From: Leucaena leucocephala
Lineage: Eukaryota; Streptophyta; Magnoliopsida; Fabales; Fabaceae
Direction: 5' to 3'
Assembly: GCA_037074615.1 (NCBI GenBank)
Contig: CM073545.1
Span: forward strand, 16,076,001-16,140,000
DNA: 64,000 bases
This document shows, one piece after another, positions 39,080-54,240 of this stretch (positions are counted from its first letter, which is position 1; each line of letters begins with the position of its first letter). A program made the position numbers and the translations under genes. The notes under the pieces are model-generated. The model was not told the DNA's origin, did no database searches, and worked only from the letters and a program-made list of their open reading frames with translations.

Positions 39080-42000
39080 AGTGTATAGTGCCAGATAAAA
39101 ATGTCGTAATTGCCCCTAATTCCATGTTTTTATGGTTTTAATATGTACTTTTGTGAATTATAAATTGTGTCATTCATATGAGATGCTACGCAAAATACAT
39201 AACCAACAGTCTATAGTTGCTTATGGCTATAATATAATTTTTTAACATTTTGATAATATTTTTTTCTTAATCCTGTAAGTAATTAAATGTCATGAATTTT
39301 ATATTCAAGATTTTGATCTTTTATAATTATAATTATTAAAATATTGTAATTCAAGGAACCTGCATATAGCTCTATTTTGAAAATATTATTCCAATTTAAT
39401 TTGTATAAACTTAATTCATCATAAACTTAAATTAATTTGAACAATCCCAATTATTAAAATGCTATCAGTTAATAGATATTAAAAGCCTCTCAATAATAAT
39501 AATAAAAATCCTCAAGCAACTAGTAATTGTAAAATGCCATCACCAAGTGGTCACATAATTAATAACAAAATCTATTTGAATAAAAACCCTAGAAAAGAAT
39601 AGTGAATAATTGGATATAAAAGTCAAAAGGGTCTGCGTAAACAGAAAAATTATATATATATATATATATATGTAAAATAAAAATGAGTCATTATGTGTCA
39701 CTTTGTGAGCATATATTTCATTATAAATATTATAATTAAAAGGTCCACTTTCTCAACCATGTAATTTTATTTTATGAATAATGCTACTAATTATTGTATA
39801 TTTAATGTTTTATATTGATTAGTGTTAAAATAATAAAATTATTTTGCCTTGTCCCACGCCTCATGTGATGATGTGATTATTCAATACTGTTTCAACTTAG
39901 GTTGCTTCCTTCTCAAGAGATTCCTTTGACCCTTCATTTTTCAAACCATATAATTGAGAATTGAGAAAATTCTCAATTTGGATGAATTAAAATACAGGTA
40001 ATTAATTACATTAATAAAAGTAACATTACTTTTATTAATTGCTAACTCAATTTTAATCTGACATCATTTTGTACGTATTCATAATTTACTAAGATTTTTT
40101 CTAGATATGTATGGTTACAAATTCTTTTAATAAGATATATAAAACAATTTTGTTATGTTGAAATTATTTTTTTTTCAAAAATTATATTTTAGTTTATAAT
40201 TTGATTCAACTATTGATTTAGTTAATATAATTTAAAAATTTATAACTGAATTATTTTTATTTCTAAATTTTATTATTAACTGAGTATCATCTTAATAATC
40301 CAATATTCGCATGAAATATGTTTTGCCCAATTTTTCATTAAAAATATTAAAATATATATATATTTTTTAACGCTTGATGACATCATTATCCAAGTCTTGT
40401 GTAATTACCATCGAGAAGAATAATGTAATAGAAAAATACAAAATTTCTGTGTAATTTCTCTCTTCCCTTTCATAGGTCTGCTTCAAGATCCAAACAGAAT
40501 TAGGTGAATTTCAAGATCCATTAATTTAAAATGAATTAATCCTTATATTTAATATATCCCACCCTCCCTTCTTCTAACAAAAGAACAAATGCTAACTATT
40601 TTAATGGCAATCACAGGGTTCCTAATTAAAATCCTATAATAATAATATATTCCTGTCAGAGGGCATAGCGTTTGAAATCAATATTAATTATTCATTCATT
40701 ATCATAACCCTGTGAATAACAAATAAAAAATAATAATAATGTTATGATATATACTATATATATTAATAAAATAATTGAGTAATTAGTTGGCGAAAACAAG
40801 ATAAGATTAGGACTGTTTACTTGATTAATTTATAGATTAGGCCAATGGATTATCAAAGCGGAGGAACCAGAGCAGGAAAATTTATAATTTTTCATTTGAT
40901 ATATACATAATAGTATTGAAAGGAATACATTATATTTTTTTAAATCAAATAATATGACTTTTGTTGGTTTTGATGACAACATAGAGCTTTTTATATGATT
41001 ATGAAATAAGTACACATTGCGTATATATGTCATCCTTATCTAATCAATTTAATTAAGATAAATTGATAATTTCTAGGGCCAACAGTTTGTGAATTAATTT
41101 GATTCGTTATATCGATGGTTCTTGTCCCACTATGGAACCTTAAATAACGAGACACATGAACTTTGTTTGTGTATATAATATTCACAAAATTTTACTCAAA
41201 TTATTTATATTTATTTTTATAATACAAATTAATATTTATAAATTTTTATACAAATAATTATTATTTTATTATTGTTAATTGTTAAAATATACATGTATAC
41301 TTTTAAATTCACTTATAAATATGAAACAATGGATAAAAGTAATTTAGTTTTAAGTTTTGTGACTTTTGTGCATTAAATGCACATATATTTATCCTGTTTT
41401 GATCTCTCATTGCATTGCATGAAGGCTGAAGCCATGGGGGGGAATACACAAAAAGGTTTAATTTTTAAAATATATTTCTATAGTATACGTTTACAATAAG
41501 AAGATTTTTTTGCCATTTATTATGAATCCTTTACGAAAAAAAATGGACTTAGGTTTTACACATTTTAATTTTGAATGTGAAAGACATGGAATGTGATGTT
41601 TGGGTATTGGTAAAATTTAAGGTAAAAAAAAGTATCGGTAATATGCAATATTTTCATTGACATCATATATAAAATTTTCATATTTTGTAATAGGAATTAG
41701 TGTATTATATAAAAATATGAAGAGTAAATACTGTTCTTTTACTATTTATTGTGGGGATTTTTAACAGAAATAATTGAACTAAATTTATTAATAATTAATG
41801 AAATGGAGTGAAAAGCTAAATAAAAGTTGTCAATAACCTGAACTGTGAATTGCTAAATAAAAATTGTACATAACTAATAAAATACATTGAATAGCTATAC
41901 AAAAAAAAAAGTTATAAATGACCTGAAAAAGTGGCCTTATTATGTGTTATTAAACAAAAGTTGTCAATTAATCCTAGTTAAAAAGCTAAGGGATTAAGTT

Positions 42001-42740
42001 ATATAATATTTTGCATTATAATATTTTTTTTATGAGAGAGGGATATACCGAATTACAAGAACCTAACTTTAGGAAACAATTCCTAAATTCTCTTTAGTTA
42101 GTGTGGCCTCCAAATAAGGGGGCAAGTTCCAAAAAATGATATTATCTATCAATATACTTGTATCTTTTATACAAAATGTATATACTTATTTTACACTTCA
42201 TAATATTAGAATATGCTTTATTCATTTTCCTTCATTTCTCAATATTATATATATATATGTATGTATGTATGAATATCATAGCTCAAATTCATGAATTAAA
42301 ATTTTGAAAGTAACAGAAACTATATAGGGCCAATTTTACCCGTTTTGACCGGTTTAAGGCTGGTTTGACCAATTTGTCACCAATTAAAATCTGAACAGTG
42401 ATTAAACATTTTATAGAAAATATCTTCTCTATCAAAAACATAATCTCATTTCATACATTGCACCAAGCTTTATACGACATTATTCTGATTTGAAATGAAT
42501 CTTAAGAATGATATATGAAAAGTTAGGTATATTATTTTTCCTTCTATCTACTAACCCTAACTAGCTAGCTTGCTATATTATGATGAGGAATCATAGAAAT
42601 TCCAACCGATCAATGAACTCGAAACATTTGTTTATCATAAGCCATCCTCTATCATATGAATGCCCATCATCCATATGTTTGTTTATTTATTAGGTATTTC
42701 CTCGCCCGTCCACATTAAACTACACTCCCCCTCCTTTATC
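39080..42740. other. AT-rich intergenic region
   Basis: About 3.7 kb, very AT-rich, with an AT microsatellite at 39651-39671 and a short run of degenerate repeats at about 41808-41930. No gene was recognised. The last 250 bp (CT-rich leader near 42760-42850, TATTTATATGG at about 42753) are probably the WRKY promoter and 5' leader. Confidence 0.5.
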
Positions 42741-42983
42741 TATCTTTCTCCTTTATTTATATGGAGGCTCTCCCTCTTTCTTCTTCTTCTTCCTCTTCCT
42801 CTTCTCTCTCTTCACTCTCTCCGGCCACCTCTCTCTTCCTTCTCCGGCCAGAGCACCACCAACCCATTGGCCCCTTAGCTTCCACCACCCTCTGATCATT
42901 TCCATATATACATGCCAAAGTTCCTAACAAACACAATCCATCACCACTCAGATTCACTCAAAAACCCTTAAAACTCTTCCCTC

Positions 42984-44984
42984 ATGGCCCACAGATTCGA
43001 TCCCCCGGAAGAATCCGAACCTCTACCGGAGACGGGAATGGACTCTCCGTCGTCCGGTGATGACATCAATACTGCAGCACCATCTCCCAAGAAAAGGTCA
43101 GATATGTTTCAATTTCCTCTCTTTCTTCTTGTTTTGTTAGTTAGGAAGGTGTGTGTGTGTGTGTGCACATATAACTAATTTACCAACTGTTAACCGTTAT
43201 ATGTTGGTTTTTACGTAGGAAGGGGATAAAGAAGAAGGTGGTGATGGTACCGATCGGTGACGTGGAGGGATCTAAGAGCAGAGGCGAGACGTATCCACCG
43301 TCCGATTCTTGGGCTTGGAGAAAGTACGGCCAGAAGCCTATCAAAGGCTCTCCGTATCCCAGGTAATTAAAACACTAACTAATGCTCTTTAACCACTTTA
43401 ATCCTGTGATCAAGAAGCTAAATTAGGGAATTAAGCAATGTCGTAAGTTTTGAAAAGAGTAAGGAATCGGATGTTCTAAGAATTAAGGTGCCGTCTGAAA
43501 TTAAACCAGCTGATGCCGCCGGCGGGAGATAGTAATTAATGCGAATGCGATGGCTGTTTCTGTGTCTTGTTATGGTTGATGCCGCCGGAGAAGAAATCAC
43601 CAAATCAGAGGCGGCTGTGCTAAAATGCGCTTGTAGTACTTTTGTTATTTGGGATGATAATAGCACACGCGATATCTGAGCCGCGTTGCTTCACGCATAG
43701 TAAATTATCTTATCTTAGCCTTCTTTAATTCTTTTCAATTTTAATTAAATTACACCTGACTTTTCCTTTCTCTCCTTCTTCCTTTCTGTTCTTTTATTTC
43801 AACACATTCCACCTGCTCTATTGACATTCTTTTATAGTATTTTTCACGTTTAAAAATATCACTATTCACATTTATTTAGGTGAAACAGCACGCTATATTT
43901 CTCTCTTTGCTTAAAAAGTTAGCTAGCAACCTCCACAAAGTTAATTTTTCTTTTCTTTATCCTATCCTTATAGGTTAATATGACGAGGTTTGTAATAATT
44001 TTGTTATATTTTTAATTTGGATAATTTATTTTTTTTTGGCGGAATATGAGTGTGTTTATCATGAAAAATAAAATAAAAATTGGCATAAAAGATATTTCAC
44101 CCTATATATTTTTGAAAAATGAAGAATATATAAATATAGTGGGAAAATTAATTTAAGCATGCAAAATGTTGAAGTATTGGGAACTCGCACCTCAAATATC
44201 ATTTTTTTCCTTTCTTCCTTTGAAGTGGATTAAATTTAATTAACACACACAAATATCCAAACAGAAGCATAAACATGAGCATAAGCCTGTGAAATTTGGT
44301 GCCACTAGACCAATGGTTTTTGTCTTCTCTTTGCATTGTGATGATTTGTGATCCTAATCCATGTGATTATTTTATTTCGTAATGTTTTTAAAATATTATT
44401 TTATAATATATTTTTTTAATTTTTAATTTAATTGCAGGGGATATTACCGATGTAGTAGTTCCAAGGGTTGTCCCGCCAGGAAACAGGTAGAGAGAAGCCG
44501 TGTGGACCCCACAAAGCTCATCGTCACCTACGCTCACAACCACAACCACTCCGTCCCGGCCGGCAGGCTTCACTCCGCCACCTCCCCCTCTTCCTCCTCC
44601 TCCGCTGTCACATCGGTTGCTGTTGCTTACGCTAACGACCCCATACCGACCGAATCGGACTCTAAAGTCGAATCGGAAGAGAATCTCACGGGGTTCTCGA
44701 CCCATCCCGATCTAGAACTCGACGGCGACTCGGCTGTTCTGCTTGGCGACCACCATGGCCAATTCGGATGGTTCGATGACATGGCATCCACCATGAGAGT
44801 GCTGGAAAGCCCGATCTTCGGCGGAGAGTTGGAGGATGTGGCGTTGATGACGATGACGATGACGGAGGATGAAGACGAGTCGCTGTTCGCGGATCTCGGC
44901 GAGTTGCCGGAATGTTCGGTGGTTTTCCGGAGAAGGAATATTCCTAGATCGAGCGCGATCCAGTGCGGTGGGATCACAGGATAA
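42984..44984 (+). CDS. WRKY transcription factor, group IIe (WRKY65/69-like)
   Basis: A nuclear DNA-binding protein that recognises W-boxes (TTGAC). Exons are 42984-43096, 43219-43362 and 44438-44984, in phase, giving 267 aa. The single WRKY domain spans about 66-124: [20 protein letters not shown], then a zinc finger with Cys91, Cys97, His121 and His123 (C-x5-C-x23-H-x1-H). The second intron falls after PYPR, the position conserved in this group. Signature residues ARKQVERSR and PTKLIVTY place it in group IIe. Ahead of the domain is a basic patch (SPKKR, KGIKKK) that can serve as nuclear signal. The C-terminal part is Ser-rich then acidic ([22 protein letters not shown]), a plausible activation region. 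Target genes cannot be read from the sequence. Confidence 0.94.
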
Positions 44985-45251
44985 CAATAATAGGGCTGCA
45001 CCTTTTTCTTCTGTCCAGCTAAGCTAATGGCCATAGACTATTTGCCGCCTGAAAATCGTGCGCAATAGAAAATGCGAAATAATGATAGTAATAAAAATTC
45101 TTTAAATAAAACAATATTTTACAATTGTCTCTTCTTTGTATGCGCATTTGTTCTTGTACATTTTGATTAATATATTTATGATTATATCTTTTATGTGATA
45201 TGTAAATTATTGTAGCAAGTTTCACATAACCATGTGTCAACATGTTTGGGC

Positions 45252-45443
45252 CTGACCACCGCGGGGTTAGTCCGAGTGGTAAGCGGCTCGGTATCGCTTA
45301 AACGAGGTCTCGAGTTCGAACCTTGGCGTACACAGAAAAATTTCCGTTGGGAGACTCACCCACCATAGCCAGGTGCGCGACGCGGGTCGGATCCAGATGT
45401 AGTTGGGACAAAGCTCCGATGAACCGGGTGGGCAACAAAAAAA
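45252..45443 (+). mobile_element. tRNA-derived SINE with target-site duplication
   Basis: A 192-bp insert. Box A-like TTAGTCCGAGTGG is at 45267-45279 and box B-like GAGTTCGAACC at 45312-45322, the internal RNA polymerase III promoter of a tRNA head. A tRNA-unrelated body follows, ending in GAACCGGGTGGGCAAC and an A-run. Flanks are AACATGTTTGGGC (45239-45251) and AACATATTTGGGC (45444-45456), a 13-bp duplication with one mismatch, as left by LINE-mediated insertion. It is not a functional tRNA gene: there is no matching acceptor stem. One mismatch in the duplication suggests a fairly recent insertion. Confidence 0.88.
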
Positions 45444-45459
45444 AACATATTTGGGCTTT

Positions 45460-46545
45460 TGTTATTTTCTTTTTTTTTTGGTAAAGCGGGCTCGTGTTAG
45501 TTTAATTTTACATTTTATTACTAGTTAAAAATTATTTATAAATATCAATAAAATTTAATAGAAGAAGTTAGTCTCTAACGAAATAGCGAATAAAAATTTA
45601 AATTTTTATTAATAGATATTATATTTGTCCAATATTATATTTGTCTAATATTATCTTAAATATGATTACTTTATTAAGAGGATACACTTGCCTACCAAAA
45701 TCATCTTGAAAATATATTTAATTTAGCTTAAAATTATTTAACATTTAAGCCCTTTAGTATTTTTTTTACTATATTTAATTTCGGGTGTGTTCATACGTAT
45801 TTTTTATCATAGAAGTGGTCTCATCTAGCATATCAACGTTATTTTCATACAATGAAATGCGAAAGTAACATTTAGACCCACTATTACAATAATTAGATGC
45901 ATGTCCCTGTACATTACATAGATTTTAAGAGGATAAACTGACTAAATTTTATATTTTATATTATATTAATCATCTAAGTAAACAAAATGGCAATTGGATT
46001 AATGCACTTACTGACTTACGGCGAAGAGAGTCATATTAGTTTGAAACACATTCATTTCCGTCTTTCCATTGTCAAGAGACATTTAAAATATATGGCATTA
46101 GGGGTTATAGTAGTTGATGAAAATAAATAAAATAAAATACTCATTTTTATATAATTCAACGGCAAAGATTTCATTTTACTAGTTATCACTCATATTTACA
46201 TCTGAGATTTCGATTACCGTTGCAAACTAAAGACAATGACTTCAATCGCAAAAGAGGTTAGAAAAACCGAGAATCAAACTTCTAGTATGGGCGTAGTAAA
46301 TAGGAATTGATGGAAAAATCACAATCCTGACACAAGGCAAGCAGAAGTTTTGAGCCCTGATAAAACCTGCATCTGTTTCACACATGCCTTCTTAAAGACT
46401 GTTTTAAGAAACTTAAATCCTAGGATTTTTCCAAACAATATTAAATACCAGTCTTATTCTGCCAAATATAATAATCACAGTTCCCAAGTAAGCATCATTT
46501 ACAAAATCACACAGGCTATGAAAATCACCTGTACCACAAGGGACA
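45460..46545. other. AT-rich intergenic, no gene seen
   Basis: Separates the SINE from the 3' end of the RABA1 gene. Includes that gene's 3' untranslated region on the right. Nothing else recognised. Confidence 0.5.
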
Positions 46546-46549
46546 CCAC

Positions 46550-50890
<4,341 letters not shown>

Positions 50891-50900
50891 CGTATGTGAA

Positions 50901-50911
50901 GTCCCACATCG
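50901..50911 (+). promoter_or_regulatory. Upstream sequence element (USE) of a plant snRNA gene
   Basis: GTCCCACATCG matches the plant snRNA USE consensus RTCCCACATCG exactly. It lies about 33 bp before the TATA box, the wider spacing typical of RNA polymerase II snRNA genes; polymerase III genes (U6, U3) have it about 10 bp closer. Confidence 0.93.
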
Positions 50912-50944
50912 GCGGCAAAGAGAAAGGGCAAAGCGTGGTTGGGA

Positions 50945-50952
50945 TATAAAAA
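50945..50952 (+). promoter_or_regulatory. TATA box of the U4 snRNA gene
   Basis: TATAAAAA begins 32 bp before the inferred U4 start and about 33 bp after the USE, the standard geometry for plant U1, U2, U4 and U5 genes. Confidence 0.9.
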
Positions 50953-50976
50953 GGGATGATGGAGGACGATATAAGC

Positions 50977-51130
50977 ATCTTTGCGCTTGGGGCAATGACG
51001 CAGCTAGTGAGGTTCTAACCGAGGCGCGTCTATTGCTGGTTGAAAACTATTTCCAAACCCCCTCTTGGGCCTGGGTTTAGCCCAGGCTCTTGAGAATTTC
51101 TGGAAGGGCTCCCTTCGGGGTAAAGCCCTA
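50977..51130 (+). ncRNA. U4: U4 spliceosomal small nuclear RNA
   Basis: Forms the U4/U6 duplex of the tri-snRNP and is released when the spliceosome is activated. The 5' part ATCTTTGCGCTTGGGGCAAT continues through the U6-pairing region to GTGAGG and CCGAGGCGCG (the kink-turn bound by the 15.5K/SNU13 protein), then TATTGCTGGTTGAAAACTAT and CCAAACCCC. A hairpin GCCTGGG-TTTA-GCCCAGGC follows, then the Sm-site region AATTTCTGG and a 3' stem with a CCC-TTCG-GGG loop. Length is about 154 nt, as usual. USE, TATA and 3' box are all present, which argues for a working gene. The Sm site has a C where the consensus is a run of U. The 5' end could be a few bases earlier. Confidence 0.93.
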
Positions 51131-51144
51131 CAAATATAGTCTAA
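51131..51144 (+). terminator. snRNA 3'-end formation box
   Basis: CAAATATAGTCTAA fits the plant snRNA 3' box consensus CA-N(3-10)-AGTNNAA and starts right after the 3' terminal stem of U4. Confidence 0.85.
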
Positions 51145-51149
51145 CCTTT

Positions 51150-51548
51150 CTGTAAATAGGTATAATGTCGGGAGACTTCGCCTTGGATGAGTGAGCCCAA
51201 CCCCACATATGTAATGTATAAAAAAAAATTATAGTTTATAGTTATGGAATTTTTAAAATACGGGTTGAGTACATGGTGTTTATTGTGTGCCACTGATGTT
51301 GAATTTCAGCGAAGAGAGAGTTTTTACCAGAAATTTTTTGTGAAGTCCCATTGAGTTCGAATCCAATCCCATAATGACAGTTATGCTAGGATGAAAATAA
51401 AATAAAAATAAGGGATATTTTGCGTACGTTGACTTTGAATGGGTTAGATGATTTAGGTGGGCATTGAAGCGTTGTCATCACCTAATTCTTTTCCAATAGT
51501 AAGCATAACCCCAAGGACACGAGTGATGACTAATTGACTATTATATTA

Positions 51549-51589
<41 letters not shown>

Positions 51590-53600
51590 TACTATTTATT
51601 TACTTTTTAGGTAATTTCTCGTTTTGGAACAAGACTAAGGGGTTTGTTGTGAAATAACTTCCGCGGCCCCTAATCATATTTATACTCTCAATTGACCCAG
51701 AAAAGTTTCCAACACAGAAAGATCTTGTTTCTTCACTTTTGGGGTTTGTTCAGCAACCACACCTATAGAAATTACATCCTTTTCCTATATATATATCATC
51801 TAAAATTTTCTAACAAAATATTTTAAATTTTGAATTTTTATAATTTTATAATAATAAAGTGATAAAAATAACGAAATAAAGTATATAATATATATGAAAG
51901 AAATATTAATGACGCTCAACAAATAATTAAGAATATAAAATCATTTTTATTTTTTAGAGACGCGTAGTATAATATTGGGGGCAAAATATTTATTATCTTG
52001 AATAAAAGAGCATAAAAGATACTATAAAATAATTATAATAAAAAAATACAAAAATATTATATTTCTTGGCCACAAATATTAAATATTTTGATTCAATAAA
52101 AATGTTACGCCGTTTCATATAATGAACTTTTTTGCTAACGTCATGAATTCTTGTCAATTGTCAAATCTTGGAATTTTCTAACATAGGTTACAAGACAACT
52201 GGCCTAACCTTCATCCGTAAGGTTAAAATTATTTTTTAATATAGTAATTTGAAAATGGTCATACGCACATTATTTTGTCACAATTCACTCAAATTTAATT
52301 CTGGCAAAAAATAAATTACTAAAAAAAAATTATTTTTATTTTCCTCTTATTTTCTTAACACGTGCCCACCCTTGCAAATTTATCTTTCTAAATAACTTTT
52401 AAGTAAAACAGTTAGTTTCTCTCCTTTTTGTGTACCATGCTGAGTCATCAAGAGCTGTTTCCTATCTATCTTCTACTTTTACCATGTGACACAACAGATA
52501 TGTATCTTTAGGGTTAATAAATAAAAAATATTATGTAAAGTTAAAATTTAAAAGAAATTATTTTCTTGTTATCCTCTTTGAAGTATTAACATCTTCCCTT
52601 TCATGTTAAAAAGTGATAAGAGACTGTCCCAAAATATGTTTGAATATATCTTACATTCTATAATTATTTTAAAAAGAAACTTGAATGAGAAATTTAAATT
52701 TAATATTTTAAACTGTGATTTTTGTAAGCATTTTCAAATTTTGTAAACTAATTTAAAAGCTTTTTAGATAAATGCTTTTGTTTAAGTAAAATTTGAGGGA
52801 CTTGTATCTTATCGTAAAAATATTTATAAATTATTTATTAAAAATTATTAGCAACTACTTGAGTCTATTTTTTTATGAATTATGAAGGATGAGAATAATC
52901 CACACCAATTGTACTAATTAATATAATTATTTTTATTCTAAATTTTTACATAAATTCAATTAAAAGGTAAGAAAAAAAGATAAGGATATGATTAATAAGA
53001 ACATGTATAAAATTAAATAGTCTATTTAAGAAGAGAATTCTAGATAATCATGTCCTGGTTACAATTTTTTATATTTAACTAATAATTAATATTAATATTA
53101 TTATTGAGAAAAAGTGGCTGCCAGAAATAGCTTTGCGTGGTACAACTACGGATCCTTACCGTGTCCGCGAACGTGTCAGAGTCTGAGCTGGAACGTGCAG
53201 AGCGCGTGGTCAATCCTCGGGTTTTGCCAGCTGGCACTTAGCTCGGCTGGCGCAACCTTATCCATTTTCTTTTAAAGTAGTTGATAAACTAACCTCCCTC
53301 CCCAACTCTACCTCCTCACGGCCCATTCCCATTGGTCAATCTCCACTCTCTCTATTCATCACAATTACCAATTTGCCCCCCTTGACTAAACACCTGCATC
53401 CCATTGGCTGTGAGGTTTACGCGTCAACCTCTGTAGGTGGCACTTGCAAGAAACTGCCGATAATCTCCACGATTATATTGTGCAATTAGAAAAAATGAAT
53501 AAATAAATCTTGATTTATTTTGTTTTGTTTAATTTTATTCGTATTCATTCACTTCCATAGGAACGATAATCTGTGAGATATAAATTCTCTGAATATTCAT
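51150..53600. other. Intergenic between U4 and the TPS gene
   Basis: Mostly AT-rich, with an ATT microsatellite at about 51548-51578. A GC-richer block at about 53150-53470 (GAACGTGTCAG, GCGCGTGG, CTGGCACTTAG) is the probable TPS promoter. No gene recognised. Confidence 0.5.
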
Positions 53601-53785
53601 TGCGCTTTCCCATTTCATTTCGTAGTGTTAGTGTTTTCTTGAGAGAGAGAGGAGAAGCCAAGAAGGAGAGGGAGATCTTGTAAATACAGCACAGGCGAGA
53701 TTTTTCTTGTTATTTGAAATTTTCCTTCAATTGGCTTCAACCTTCTACTGTAACGATAACGATTACTTCCTGCTACAATCGCGAG

Positions 53786-54195
53786 GTTAGTGTTGATTTT
53801 CAATGTTTTTTGGACAATTCCAATCTTTTCGGTGTTCTTTTCTTTGAAATGACTGGACTGGAGTTTTATTGGCAGAATGTTTTATGTTAAAGAGGTTAAT
53901 TCCTACGCTCATTGTGATGTAAACCATACGGGGGCCAAAGAATCTAGGGCTTTTTGTATACTGTAAGATTGGAATATCTGCCACAATGAGTCTCCATTAT
54001 GATGATTGTTTTTTCTCTTTACTTCTCCAATTTTAAAGGACACGCCATACGTTAATGAGCAAGATTGCCGTTTGATGGATTCTTTTTTTTACTGTTACTA
54101 TGTCAATACTATTCATTTGTAGCTTATGAATTTGGTTTTGTCACTTGAAGACGGAAGGTTTATGGTTTCAATTCTCTTTTTGCCCCTATTTGCAG
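53786..54195 (+). other. 5' leader intron of the TPS gene
   Basis: GCGAG|GTTAGTG at the left and CTATTTGCAG|AGAGG at the right are good splice sites, and the removed part has no long ORF. Class II TPS genes usually carry such a leader intron. Confidence 0.6.
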
Positions 54196-54240
54196 AGAGG
54201 AAAAGTTTTGTGGGATTTGATCACATAGAAAGAAGTAAAG

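Noticed and set aside
44388..45034. Antisense ORFs opposite the WRKY third exon
   Set aside because: Shadows of the GC-rich coding strand; the plus-strand frame carries the WRKY zinc finger.
45252..45330. Possible functional tRNA gene
   Set aside because: Boxes A and B are present but no acceptor stem or cloverleaf closes, and the unit has a SINE body, A-tail and target duplication.
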